From positions 87,916,627-87,980,626 of the forward strand of contig NC_077223.1 in NCBI RefSeq assembly GCF_024763615.1: a stretch of DNA of 64,000 nt. Direction: 5' to 3'. Shown here in pieces: positions 24,173 through 36,017 of this stretch. This DNA comes from Phlebotomus papatasi (Eukaryota; Arthropoda; Insecta; Diptera; Psychodidae). The notes below the pieces were generated by a model, which worked only from the letters and a program-made list of their open reading frames with translations, did not search any database and was not told the DNA's origin. Position 1 is the first letter of the stretch. Each line of letters opens with the position of its first letter. The position numbers and the translations under genes were made by a program.

Positions 24173-24902
24173 TTTACTATAGTGTGGCTTCGAACATTTC
24201 ATATTTTTCCCATGTTCTTTTAATAAATTTGAAATTTTTTTTTCAGAAAATGTGTAACTTAATACTAGCTATTATAATATATTTGTAGAGCGCGTGGCCT
24301 ATTCGACACATGTCAACCCAGTCGACGGCCATAACCCACCAATCCTCATCCTTTATTCCTTTGACACGCCCTGAAAGGTTGCTTTGAGGCTTTTATTGTT
24401 AGGTAAATGTCCTCAGTCTTCAGCGAGTGAGCATCAGTCGCCGTGGACGGTTTACTCCGTTTACTCTCATGAAGTGAAAAATGGGTGGCACCTTCAGTTC
24501 CCCAATTTCCCTCTAAGTTTGTATTTTTATTTAGATGAGCCCCATCTGGGCTTACACTGAGAAAAAAAAGAGGGTGCGATTAACTTTTTTTCATCATAAC
24601 TTTAACACTTTTTAGGTGTAAAAATATATTAACATTTTTTAATGTTAATTTTACACCTTTTTAAGGGTAAAATTAACATAAAAAAGGGTAACTTTAACCC
24701 CCAATACACCTAAAAAGGGTAATATTTACACCGATTTTGGATCAATACTGCAGGGTAAAATTAACATTTCCGGAATGTTATTTTGACTTTTTCGGATTTC
24801 TCTCAGTGTACATATTGCTATTAGTTCAGATTCATTGAAGGAATATGGGTAAAATATGAAAAGTTGGAAGCTAGAGCATGTGCGAAACCTGAAAGTCTTC
24901 CT
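24173..24902. mobile_element. 'GGCTTCG' MITE split by later insertions
   Basis: The left portion (GGCTTCGAACATTTCATATT) and the right portion (ATGTGCGAAACCTGAAAG) belong to the family at 5235 and 57266. Between them lie an unexplained ~260-bp segment (24295-24552) and a MITE (24555-24808). Confidence 0.55.
24555..24808. mobile_element. MITE with CACTGAGA ends (complete copy)
   Basis: TA|CACTGAGAAAAAA on the left, TTTCTCTCAGTG|TA on the right. Interior repeats the word GTTAATTTTACACC in both orientations. A 5'-truncated copy is at 36018-36229. Confidence 0.75.
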
Positions 24903-24998
24903 TGTATATTATGAAGTACCTGTTTCGACACTAATACAATTCTTCTAATACTTCTAATGTTCTTAAATAATAATGCAATATTTTGTGCCACGCTGTTA

Positions 24999-25207
24999 GG
25001 GGGAAGTGGGGCACTTTTGAATTGGGGCAGCTTTGAAAATTGACTGTTTTCTCCTGTATTCAAATGGAATTGAGCCTTATCATTATGTAATTTAGCTTCG
25101 TAATTGGTTTGTATATTATATCATGGCAATGTCCAATTTGATTTTAAAATAGGAGCAAAATGCCCAATTTTAAAGCTGCCCCAATTCAAAGGTGCCCCAC
25201 ATCCCCC
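24999..25207. mobile_element. TA|GGGG MITE, 'GGGGCA...TTTGAA' word
   Basis: Left GGGGGAAGTGGGGCACTTTT followed by GAATTGGGGCAGCTTTGAA; the right mirrors it and ends CCCCACATCCCCC|TA. Other copies: 34742-34982 and one end at about 32310-32355. Confidence 0.8.
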
Positions 25208-25209
25208 TA

Positions 25210-26780
25210 TACGTTTTGTAAAATTAAAATTGTTTTATTGTAATTAAATATTTTAAGTATTAAAACCACTTTATATCTGAATTTAAATATGCATATTCAA
25301 GTGAGATTTTTCCCGAGTAGATCAAATTAAATTCTTCAAATAAAATTCTATCATGTAATTAATAATTCTGCATACAGAGTGGCCTTTGTCGACTATGGAT
25401 TGTGTTTTAAAATAATTCCCTGTTCTTTCTGGGTTAAAATCTTTTGTTTCCATTCCTCTGATCGTCACTAATCATACTTCCCCCGGGGTCATCTTGAGGA
25501 ATTAAGGTACCACCGCTGAATTTGATTTCGTGGAATTATTTTGAACATCAGCCGTGATGGCTTTGGAATTTTTCTTCCTGGAAAAACTGAAGAGATTCCG
25601 CAATGGAATGCATCCCTGAGGGGGAGGGCGTTTAAAGGTGTCTGAATAATAATGAAAGTTTGGTCGTAAAACGAAGACCATTGCATGAGGATCCCTCCCA
25701 CAATTTTTGCATATCAATCAGTTGGAGTCACGGGAAGTCCTTAAAATTCCACACGTGCTCAAGGGGCTCTGTGGGGCAGCAAGAGAACGGGCAGGAGAAG
25801 CGGATACAAGGCAAGAAACAAGAGTACAAGCTCCATGTTGTGAAGTGAAATGTTTTATTGACTAACGCAAATTAATTGGATGATTCAGTGGAGGGTGAGG
25901 AGACAAGTTGCAATGCAATAAAATTGAATTAAGTTGAACAACAATCTAATGACGGGGACGAGTGAGGGAAAAATTATGAGATAGAGTTGGAGGAATATAT
26001 ACCCTTCTTATTTTTTTATGCTCACTCTTGCTATCATTCTTAAGCTCCTGGTTGCTTCTTTGTTATTCCAATGACAGTTTAAACAAGTGCATATAGTGTT
26101 GTATGACGGATGGACAGCGGCAATAATAATGAAACTCGTTTCCAGACTCACTTTTATGTGCATTTCATTTGGTTATATTTAATACACGATGTGCATACAT
26201 ATACGCTTTTTATCATCCCATCCAACTCTTGGCAATTCGGGATGTTGGAAAATGGTGGGAAGATACCTTGTAGAGACAATCATTATTTCAGAAGCTGAGA
26301 AAGGTATCCAGCTACTTGTTTGCCATCAAGTGTTAGAGTGAAAGAAACTCCTTCATGTCCGAAGATGGGACTGAGATGAAGAACCAAATAGAAGTTAATT
26401 GCTGTCCTAGAGGCAACTTTTTGAATCTATTTTGATGCAACACCAAGGAAAGCCCTTAAAAAGGATCATCTGCACAGTGATCTCTTCGAAAGCCCTCCAG
26501 TATCTTGAAGAGGCGGCAACTTTGGGGTGTGATTTATGGTGAGTACTTCTTCTTTTAGCCATGACCAACAATCTATCTCATTGCTTTTATGTTGCAGTCA
26601 TAAAAGGGGAGATCATCTAGTACAATTCTGCACAAATTCTACATAAGCAAGAAAGACAACCGAAATACTTTGTGACAAAAAAACAAATTTAACAAATAAG
26701 ATCATTGCAAATCAAAAGAAAAGCTTCAAGCTTGAATGAAATTTTTATGCTTTATTTTTTCTCTGGCTATCGTTATGGAA
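25210..26780. other. Unique island, no gene seen
   Basis: 25450-26600 is less AT-rich and free of recognised transposons. ORFs are short and overlap on both strands. Confidence 0.35.
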
Positions 26781-26785
26781 ACTTA

Positions 26786-27633
26786 GGGTAAATGTCCTAA
26801 TTCAAAACCATTTCCAGACGCTTTAACTTTGACAGAAGATTCAACGCATTAAGTTCATATTTTTTCTGAAGAGAATTACATAAATTTGCTCCTTGACTCT
26901 TCTAGAATGTTACTGTTTAGTAAAAATTCTTTAGATATAATTTGAACACTTCTTAAATACAAGAAAAATACGCGAGTGTAAAATGCTTCTATTGGAAACA
27001 AATTGATCCAAATGGAGACAAGGGAAATTTTCAAATTGGAGACAAACAGTGTAAGTGAAACAGCGACGAAAGGCTTCCAAAACCTTGTTGAGTTGCTCCT
27101 CTGAGTGCAGGATTTGTTCTTATTCCTGGTATTTTCTCCTTTCTCATCTAAAACAAAAATCATATTTCCGGGGTTTCATTTTGAAACATTTGCAGACACT
27201 TCAGAAAAACCCTTTTTGTTCACGAAATAGGTAATTATTTCATTTGAAAACTTCATGTACCGTTAACAATAAAGATTAGCACTTAATTTAACTAAAATTA
27301 GTCAGAAATATGACATAAATGTTAAACAAAACGAATAAACAACAGTCATTTTATTATGTGTTTTTAATTGGAAAACATGGTCGATCTATGAAAAATTCAA
27401 TGGTGAAAAGGTACACTTTCAATTTTTCTAGGAAATTAACTAATTAAAATTTGTGAATATGAATGGATTTCGCTTTGTTTGAGGCAAAATTAATTAAATA
27501 ATGAAACTGAGGTATAGAAAATACATAAATATTATAATTTAGTACTGTATTTATCATGAAAATAGTGACGTTTCCATTTGGAGTAGCGAAAAATTTCCAT
27601 TTAAAGCAGGTTTTGAATTAACTTAATTTACCC
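26786..27633. mobile_element. TA|GGGTAA non-autonomous element, 848 bp
   Basis: Left TA|GGGTAAATGTCCTAATTC then AAAACC; right mirror GGTTTTGAATTAACTTAATT then TACCC|TA. The words TTTCCA and TTGGAGACAA recur inside. A 95-codon minus ORF inside has no recognised domain and was not called. Confidence 0.65.
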
Positions 27634-27637
27634 TATA

Positions 27638-27854
27638 GGGGAAGGTGAGGCTACTTTGAGCTGTGGGGCTACATTGTTATACGATTTTTTCGCATATTTC
27701 TAATGGAAACTAGGTTTTAACATTACGTAATTTGGATAGACAAAATAATTATGCATATAAATAAAATAATTGTAAGAGCCAGTTTCATTTAGAAATATGC
27801 GAAAAAGTCGTATAACAATCTATCCCCACAGCTCAATATAGCCCCACCTCCCCC
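27638..27854. mobile_element. TA|GGGG MITE, 'GGGCTACNTTG' word
   Basis: Left GGGGAAGGTGAGGCTACTTT and a second word GGGGCTACATTG; near-perfect mirror on the right ending CCTCCCCC|TA. It is joined to the preceding element through the sequence CCC-TATA-GGGG. Confidence 0.8.
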
Positions 27855-28009
27855 TACTGCTCTAAAACTGCTTAAAACTATTTTCTTCGAAAGAAAATGT
27901 ATTTGTTAAATCATTTTCTAAAAGTTGATGTTATGCTGATTCTGTAAACTTGTAAAGCAAATAGTATTAGGTGTGAGATAAAGTTATCATACTTCGCTCT
28001 CGTAAATGA

Positions 28010-28460
28010 AAAGGGGTGGCTAAACTTTCCAACTTTTCGGAATACTCGAACTCGGAACTTAGACTATATACATCGAAAGTACTGTTACATCATTTTCCGT
28101 TTACCGGTTCTCAATCTATTTATTGAACAAATTGACATATCTGACTGGAATCGGTTCAAGCTTCTCAGGAATTTCAAGACCCTTTCAACGAGCCTAAACA
28201 TGATATCATTTGATTGAGGAATACGCCCTCGGTTCTTTTTAAACTTAGACCCTGAAAAACCGTTATTAGGAAGAGTTTAACGGTATTTTCGAGCAATACC
28301 AAAAAAACATGGTTTTGGTGGAGAATGGGAGGAGTGGGGGAGTATGATTGGTATGTTAATGGTCCCAGGGTCATCTTATGGTAGGGGGAGTCCCACGAAG
28401 ATCCCAAGTTTCTATCTCTAACTATTTGATAACTAGGCGTGATAACGGTTGGACGGTTAT
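28010..28460 (+). repeat. RepA copy, truncated by a MITE
   Basis: Landmarks in RepA order: TTTACCGGTTCTCAA, AAAACCGTTATTAGGA, ACATGGTTTTGGTGGAGA, TTTCTATCTCTAAC. Similarity stops at the left end of the element at 28460. Confidence 0.6.
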
Positions 28461-28976
28461 GCCGAAAATAGACACAGGCTGATCCTAGAGAATACTCAGC
28501 TCGTAAATTTTGGCGATAAAGGATCAGCCCAAACTATCATACACTGAAGATTTTGGATCAAGGATTAGCGTTTACAGCGTAAATTTCTATTAAATCTCCA
28601 TACTTTGATTGCTGACAGGCTTCTTAAGTGCAACAACAATGGATTTTTCGTACAGTAAGGAGTACTCTGATCTTCTCTTTACTCCAATCTTAATGCATTT
28701 TAAGATTTTGCGATATTGCGTATCATTACTCTCCATGTTTTTTCACCCAATTGACATTTCGAAAAGCACCCAAAAACCCCCAAAGTGAAGCTTTTCATTT
28801 TCAGCACTGGCGCTGATGTCGCCTAATCCTCGTAATTTCACTAGACCTCATGAATTTAGAAGATCAGCCTGATCCTCCAAATTTTGGGCTGATCCGTGAG
28901 TGTATCGACACCAATCCTCATTTTTCGGGCTGATCCCTAAGTCGATCTCTGTGTCTATTTTGGGCTTTAGACAGAT
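28460..28976. mobile_element. TTA-flanked element with GGATCAGCCC words
   Basis: TTA|TGCCGAAAATAGACACAG on the left and CTGTGTCTATTTTGGGCT|TTA on the right (517 bp). The word GGCTGATCC / GGATCAGCC appears at least five times. The 3-bp TWA target suggests the PIF/Harbinger group. Confidence 0.65.
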
Positions 28977-29114
28977 TCTATTTGGATCACATAGAAATGA
29001 AATTATATCGCAAGAACTGTGAAAATATTAAATATTAGTGTAGACCGTAACAAACTTTTGGTCGATGAAATATTGCGTTATTTTCTTAAATTAATTTTAT
29101 TAGTTATTTTATTA

Positions 29115-29227
29115 AGGGAAAGTGCCCGGTTTTTAAAATATATTGCGGAGTCACATTTATTGAGAAACATAGGACAAATTTAGCCAATACGAAACTTGAG
29201 ATCGTACGAAACATAGTCACTTTCTCC
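29115..29227. mobile_element. TA|GGGAAAGTGCCC MITE (short copy)
   Basis: Left AGGGAAAGTGCCCGG, right CACTTTCTCC|TA. The interior GCGGAGTCACATTTATT is shared with 44319-44533. Confidence 0.6.
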
Positions 29228-29324
29228 TATGGCTCTATCGTCAGAATATATTATATATATTTGAAAAAGGAAATGTATATGTAATTTATTCACGATAAGA
29301 ATCCTTTTGATCTAAGGGCAGAAT

Positions 29325-29716
29325 CACATTGACAGTAAAATGCTCACTGTATTTCGTTAATTTTCGTATTTTCACTGCAATTTTTACGCAAATTCTCGAT
29401 TTACCGTATTACCTTATCTCATACTCGGTGGCACTAGGTGAAAATAATATAAGAAAATTGAAAAAATAAAACGACAATACGATAAACGGTGAGTAAAAAA
29501 ACTGTAAGAGAAATTAATCGTAGTTTTTTTTGCTCGCCGTTTATCGTATTTTCGTATTATTTCTTCAATTTTCTTATATTTTATTATTTTCACCTAGTGC
29601 CATCGAATATGAGATAAGGTAATACGGTAATGGAAAATTTGCGTAAGAATTGCAATGAAAATGCGTAAATTAACGAAATACGGTGAGACTACCGCGAGCA
29701 TTTTATTGTCAATGTG
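29325..29716. mobile_element. 392-bp near-complete palindrome
   Basis: Arms of about 190 bp mirror each other from CACATTGACAGTAAAATGC at 29325 to GCATTTTATTGTCAATGTG at 29716, with only scattered mismatches. Centre near 29510. A foldback MITE without recognised target duplication. Confidence 0.8.
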
Positions 29717-29719
29717 TTT

Positions 29720-30950
29720 GGACCATAAGGGTTACCAATTTTCTTTTGACAGACCCTTTTCCTGGTCAGTAATTTGAAATGTCTCTCTTGATCAACTCAT
29801 GATCATGAGGTAGCCTGATGAGGTGCAATTTCGCGGATATTCCAACTCTCTGTGTGTCATCTCATGTCTCAGGTATCAGCATTTGGAATAGTATGTTTCC
29901 CACAATGTTGCAAGAGAATGCCTGGAGCACCAACGGAAGGGAGAAAAAGCTGAAAATGTTCCTGAGGATGAAAATGTTCTCGCTGTTGTGCATTATTATT
30001 GAAAATGTAAAAGAAAAGGTATATAGAAGAGGTAAGATTGAAAAAAAAACAATTGAGTGGACAGAGAAAAGAGGGAGTGAGACACACGCAGCATCATTGA
30101 TTGTTGGCATTTAACTAAATGATTGCTCTCTTGTGAGTTAATCAAAACAATGCCATTTATAGCATTTCAAACAACTCTCTGGTTTGATGTTTGCCTTTTT
30201 ATGTCAGACATTGAGTGAATGAGAGGGAGAGACGAGAAATTGACTTTATATCATTCAATGTAACAAGAATTATTTTCTTTGATTGCGAAAAAACAGGGTG
30301 GTATTTGTGTTCTATCTTCAGCTGATTCCCTTCGTGAGAAGGATGGCTTTTCAAATTCAACAGATCACATGAAATCCCATCTCCAACATTTCTTCCAAGT
30401 ATATAATCCGTACATTTTTCACTCTTAAACTCTTTCCTCACATCGACGTCTCTTCTGCTAAATTCCAATCAATTGAAATATTCCCTGATCTGATGGTAAG
30501 AGTTAGAGAGGAGGAGGACTTTTACAAGGCAATGTTATCTTAAGAACGAGAAAAGCGAGTTGTACTATTGCGAAATTATTCAATTTTTTTACATGTCGCA
30601 TCCCTGATTAATTGTGAGATCATCCAAGCTGAAGATATACAAATCAATTTGTCGATGGTATAATAACTTTCGAAAAGTTCTCGGAAGGAATATTATAGGT
30701 TGTCCAAGGAAGGCTATATTAATTATGAAGAGGTCAACTTATCGAGGACCTCTTTAAAGACCTGAAGTTACTATCTCTATCGCATAACTTCTGGCTCTGT
30801 TAATGACCTATCAAACGAATAAACGTAAAATTACATTTCGAATGCTTTCGAATCCTATGATTTGCAAAGTAAAAGATATTGAGACCCCAAAAAAATGTAA
30901 TTTGCAACAAAAAAGATGAACGTTTTGAGTAATCAATAAAAATCTTAGGA
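29720..30950. other. Unique island, no gene seen
   Basis: Less AT-rich stretch with short overlapping ORFs on both strands. A RepA-like scrap (CTATCTCTATCGCATAAC) lies near 30770. Confidence 0.35.
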
Positions 30951-30956
30951 TCAAAT

Positions 30957-31173
30957 AGAGGAATGTTGGCATGGTTCGAACAGAGTGAACCTTCAAACAA
31001 CGCAAATTTTCTCTTTGTTTGTAAAGAGATAGTTCGTCATTTCTTAGCCATAAGATAGATCATTATTAAGCTCATGATTCGAAATGAGAAATGGTAGGTC
31101 AGCTCTTTGCAAACAAAGAGAAAATTCGCATCGTTTGAAGGTTCACTCTGTGCGAACCATGCCTACATTCCCC
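30957..31173. mobile_element. TA|GGGG-type MITE, 'GGTTCGNAC' word
   Basis: Left GAGGAATGTTGGCATGGTTC then GAACAGAGTGAACCTTC; right mirror GAAGGTTCACTCTGTGCGAA then CCATGCCTACATTCCCC. Its TTTTCTCTTTGTTTG segment recurs near the right end of 49948-50913, linking the two. Confidence 0.65.
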
Positions 31174-31330
31174 TTTAGGGAAATAAAGGATAGTTTCAAG
31201 CAAATAACCTCTTTTAAGTTTTCATTTATCCAGCTTGTTTCTTTTGGGTATAAACTATTTGAAAATATACAGCAGATTTTCATATATTGTTCTTGAACAA
31301 ATGATTTTTTAAAATTAATTAAATTTTTGG

Positions 31331-31534
31331 TATGCAAGCCATTGTGAGGAGACCTCGACCTCAGGAAAGACCTAGGACAAAGTAGCTAAATCAAAATCGA
31401 ATCTTACTTGGCAGCGCCTTGAGATCGAACCAGAATATATTCCTAAAGTGGTGAAGGATCGACAGACGTTGGCTGTTAACCTGGCTGTACTAGGCCCACG
31501 ACCCTTATAGGACTAAGCGTTGAAAATGATGATG
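31331..31534 (+). pseudogene. LINE ORF C-terminal fragment
   Basis: Plus-strand relative of the fragments at 13092 and 43750. It starts MQAIVRRPRPQERPRT and is soon broken by stops, ending near GAAAATGATGATGAC. It is 5'-truncated at about the same point as the 13.1-kb copy. Confidence 0.6.
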
Positions 31535-31539
31535 ACGAA

Positions 31540-33600
31540 CTAAATTTGTATTTTTGGGAGAATGTTATTCAAAAAATACCATTTTCGCCATATTTTACAC
31601 AATGTTCCATCCTGTAAAATAAGTTTGGATCAAGAAAACCAAAATCCTTCGTTCAAGTACTAGACTGACTCATCAGCTAACAGGTAATATTTTGTTTCTT
31701 GACTTCAGATGAATCTAGTCTAAGTCATCCGACTATTGCAAAGTTTTTCTAAAAATATTTCCGAAAATCAGGTTCCAAAGCCTTATTTTTGAAATATTCA
31801 AATTAAAATTTTAGAAAAAATAAAAGGTTGTACTATTATGTACTTAAGAGCATAAATTAAATAATATTTTCATCATGTTGAAAAAAAAATTAATGAAAAT
31901 ATTATTTCAAATTTTAGTCGTGGTGAGCTACATAACCCCATAAGTACACAAGAAAAAAAATAAAGAAAACATATTTATTATATCGTTAATTGATATTATA
32001 TTTTCAAAAATTATGCATGCTTGAACCTGCCCCATCATCCGTTATTAGATTTTCTGTTCATTTTGAGTAATATAAGTTATTGTAAAATCTTTTACACATT
32101 TTTAAAGTCCTCTAAACGTTTAAGAACCTCTTAAACGTTTTTATTACACTTTCCTTTTAAATATTTAATTTCATAAAACAGGTAGTTAAATAAATATTTT
32201 CGATTGCTACTTTACTTGTTTCACAAAGCACAAGCTTTAATAAACTGAATTTGTAAGTTCGATATTATTAGTAAAATATAGTCTCATTTGAAAATTAGAT
32301 GAAAAAAGCTCTATTTTAAAGCTGCACCGATTCAAAGGTGCCCTAATTCCCCCTCCTAAGAATTTAATACTAATAAACGTCTACTAAAGAGACCTAATCA
32401 TACTCAAATCGAAACGTTCTCACTGACCTAAATAAGCTAAATCGAATTAAATAAACTTCGCACATTTAAGTGTAAATTGATGAGTGTTTATGAATATAAA
32501 AGATATAAAAGATTATTTGGATTAAATGCTGTTTAATAAAACAATTATTTTACCTAAATAACCATTTCGGTTTTGGTTATATTCGGTATATTCAAAATTA
32601 AATCATTTTGGAATGATTTGACGATCTTGTTTTCTGTTCTTCCCTCATTCGATGTAATTTTATACACCCTATCAAGTAGTCTCTTTCATTGATTTCCCCA
32701 CCGATTAAGTGCCATAAAAAACGCAGTTTCAATAAGCCATTAAACTTTCTGCATTCAATAGTGAAGCAATACAGTAAAATCAATAGAGTTGCAACCATTA
32801 AAGTTGGCAAATTTTGCGTGGCATCGTAAAATGGCTATAAAAATTTTTAGTGGATCACTGTAAAACTAATCTGTAGGTCTTGTCATTCCTAATCGTCTAA
32901 ATTGTGCGGAAAAAGTTCAAAGGATTATCGCAATGAGTTCCGCACTAATCTCAACTTGTAATCTGATGGCAGTGCCGAAGAAAAGAAGTGAATTGTTAAA
33001 TCGATTGCAACAAAACCAAAAGTCCAACAGCAGGTGGTTCCATCAGGTACGACAAGCGAGGGTTCACAGGTGAAAATAGCGAGGGAGAAGGACATGAGAC
33101 AATTTAGGGTATGAAATTGAAAAGGGATCTGTGGGCGCCGGAAGGGTGAACTGATTTCAGTAAAAATGTCAATTCACGATGAATTTATGTTGGGAGGTGA
33201 ACCAAAGATCGAGATTGCGGGCTTTTATGAGGGACATTCCCTGATGACCTTTTTTTTGTAGGACATCAGTGCGCCACTCCCCCGACTGTCGAGGTCACGT
33301 TGCTACTGCTTGAGGAAGGCTCTCTCTCCCATTTACCTGGTGCAACTACCTGTTCGATTCCTGAGCAAGAGGATAAATTGAGAAAGCACCTCTGTTCTGA
33401 TGCCACCTGTTGCATTCCTTGTTGTTTTCTATTTCTCTCACTCACTCCCAAGTCCATTTGTTTTGTTGTTCTCTTTGCCGCTCAAGTGATTGCCTCACCG
33501 GCCTCACCATTCACCCAAAGAACTATGTATGGGAGGTTGGGGCAGTTCACGAATGGAGCGATTTAAATTTTCACGAGATTCGCTACCACTTTAAAGTCGT
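31540..33600. other. No gene seen; unique island 32880-33580
   Basis: AT-rich up to about 32850. A single end of the 'GGGGCA' MITE is at 32310-32355. The 32880-33580 part is less AT-rich with short ORFs on both strands and no recognised domain. Confidence 0.4.
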
Positions 33601-33602
33601 CT

Positions 33603-33726
33603 ACACATTGGGCACAGTTTTCGTCAAAAATTGCATTTTTGACAGAATTTTGACGTTTCCACCTACAGCAATACTGACGATTTCCTTCAAAAAATCAATT
33701 TTTGACGAAAATTGCTACCAATGTGT
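33603..33726. mobile_element. Small palindromic MITE (ACACATTGG ends)
   Basis: ACACATTGG...TTTTCGTCAAAAATTG is mirrored by CAATTTTTGACGAAAATTG...CCAATGTGT; 124 bp. Confidence 0.7.
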
Positions 33727-33813
33727 GGAGGTCATAAGAAAGATGAAATAAGATCTTCATGTTACTATAAAGCAGTATCCAAGTTCATGTCCATTTAAAC
33801 TCTTAATTATATA

Positions 33814-34028
33814 GAGTAAGATGAGGTAAGTTCGAATCATGTCTATTTTGGAATTTTGAGATTTTCTCACTGTCTCAAATGATCAAAGGGAAAAGGAAAA
33901 CCATAAAGAAGTACAAGACTTTACATTCGCGAGTACTTCTTCGTTGTTTTTTCCTTTTGCCATCTCAAAGGGTTAGAAAATCCCAAAGTTCCAAATAAGA
34001 CATGATTCCAAATTACCCCATATTACCC
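33814..34028. mobile_element. TA|GGGTAA MITE, 'GGTAATTTGGAATCATG' word
   Basis: Left GAGTAAGATGAGGTAAGTTC, GAATCATGTCTATTTTGGAA; the right arm mirrors it and ends TTACCCCATATTACCC|TA. Confidence 0.75.
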
Positions 34029-34249
34029 TATATTGTTTTTCGACGAGTAATTTAAGTACTATCAGATCCTATGCCCTGTAAACGTAAACCAAGAACACTC
34101 TATGGCAAAGTAAGAAAAGAATAGATTTGACCACTCTGAGGAAGCTTTAGAATTTGTCGAAATGCTCTACCATAACGATTTTTTTTCTAATAAAGGCCAT
34201 AAGATTCCCATAGATAACTCATTTCGAGGAACTTGAGCCAAACTTTTTA

Positions 34250-34535
34250 CCCAGGTAACCCGGGAAATCCAAGGAGAACCCATACATTTTTTCCATGGAA
34301 CCCAGATGTAATCCGGGGAATCCGAGGAACTCAGGGAATTCGGAGAACCGATACATTTTTCTGGGAATCTCGGAACCAATACGGCTTTCAGCAAACCCGA
34401 AAAACTCAGGAAATTTGAAAAATCCGAAGAACACTTACATTTTTTTCAGGGAACGCACGGGAAACTCTGGGAACAGGTATATTATTTCGGGCAACCAAGA
34501 ACTCGAGTCACTCGAATTACTGATGAATCACACCG
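34250..34535. repeat. Degenerate short tandem repeat
   Basis: Loose repeats of GGAA(T)CCGAGGAACTC-like and CATTTTTTCNNGGGAA-like units. The repetitive peptides they spell on both strands are a by-product. Confidence 0.5.
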
Positions 34536-34741
34536 GTTACCACTGGATATTTTCTGAAAATTTCGTTCGAAAAATTTAAAAATACGGCTGCCGAAATCTG
34601 ATTTTCGCAAACCTTTTTTGAAAAATTTTGTGATAGGCACGATTATTCTGAGTATAGGATCATCTAAGTTTAAAAAATCTCATATTTCCTTTTAGGAGAT
34701 GAATTACATTAATTTTTAATTTAAAATTAATTTTTAGTATA

Positions 34742-34982
34742 GGGGGAGGTGAGGCACCTTTGATTTGGGGCAACTTTGAAATTGAGCTTTTTTCTCCTAT
34801 TAGGTGTGATTCCTTCTAATCACACCTATTTTTAAATGAAACTAAACCTTATTACTATAAATTCAGCTCAACAAACCAATTGCGAAGCTAAATTACATCA
34901 TGATAAGACTCAATTCAATTAAAAAAGGAGAAAAACTCCCAATTTCAAAGTTGCCCCAATTCAAAAGTGCCCCACTTCCCCC
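34742..34982. mobile_element. TA|GGGG MITE, 'GGGGCA...TTTGAA' word
   Basis: Left GGGGGAGGTGAGGCACCTTT, GATTTGGGGCAACTTTGAAA; mirrored right end GCCCCACTTCCCCC|TA. Contains a small extra hairpin (TAGGTGTGATTCCTTCTAAT then CACACCTA). Confidence 0.8.
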
Positions 34983-35387
34983 TAATACTCTCGCAAAAAT
35001 ACAAATTCAATTTTTTACAGCTCGTACTACACAGAGAGTAGTCTATCTAATTTCTCGATTTTGAGTTAAATTATATCGACTCCTTATCCCCAAAGGGGTC
35101 GTATTTTGGTGGAACTTCGGAAATCTGGAGTGTCGAACTTTTTGACATCAGGCTGTTTGTTCGGCTATGTGTCTGTGTGTCCGACCGCTACCATGCCTAG
35201 AGTCCAAACGGTTAGAACTAGAGACTTGGGACGTTCAGGTGACTCCCCTATAAGTCCATCCTGGGATTATAACATTCCTTCATTTTCCTCCTACTCTCCA
35301 TTTTCCTCTCCAAAACCATATTTTTAGGATTGCTCGAAAACGCGTCGTTTAATTTCATCACTTTTGGATATGTTTTAAACGGTGGCA

Positions 35388-35485
35388 GCCAAAATCCCGA
35401 ACGCCAAAATCCCGAGAGCCAAAATCCCGAAAAGGACAAAATCCCGAAAGCCAAAATCCCGAATGTTCAAAATCCTGAAAGGGAT
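35388..35485. repeat. CCAAAATCCCGAAAG tandem repeat
   Basis: Six or so imperfect units of about 15 bp forming the left arm of the insertion described above. Confidence 0.85.
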
Positions 35486-35917
35486 GAAATTATATGGAGG
35501 AAAATGTTTAGAATAATTTAAATAACTAACATATTCTAAGGTAGAGTCAGAACTTTGCGCCACCATTAAGCTTTAGGGGCGTCGTAAGGTGTGATATTTT
35601 TGTAAGACTAAAATGAATTTTTGTATAAAGATACTTTGAAGCAATATCTATATCTATATATATATAGGATACGTCTCGTGAATTTTAGAGAATCTCATTG
35701 AAAAATATGCATTTTCCCCAATTATGCTTGTTTCAGTACTTTTCACCACCTGTTTTAAAACGAATTTCAATTAATTAAGAGTCGTAATAACGTATTGGGA
35801 TATTAGAACAGAACATATTATGAGTTTGAAATGCTACTTATTCTTAAATGCCTTAAATTAGTTGTTTTATATTAGGTGGAGAAAAAGTGCTTACATGGCG
35901 AAAAGGGCTGACTCTAC

Positions 35918-36017
35918 TCTTATGAAAAATGAGCATTCAGAGTTTGAAATTTGATCCATCCTTTGCGAAAGGATCAAATTTGGATCAATTTGATCCCTTT
36001 ATCCTTTTTAACCAGTT
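35918..36017. mobile_element. Half of a 'GGATCAAATTTGGATCAA' MITE
   Basis: Same half-element as 24080-24172, ending TTTTTAACCAG and fused directly to the truncated MITE at 36018. Confidence 0.6.

Noticed and set aside
34167..34579. Repetitive proline/glycine-type ORFs on both strands
   Set aside because: They follow a degenerate short tandem repeat and are open on both strands at once.
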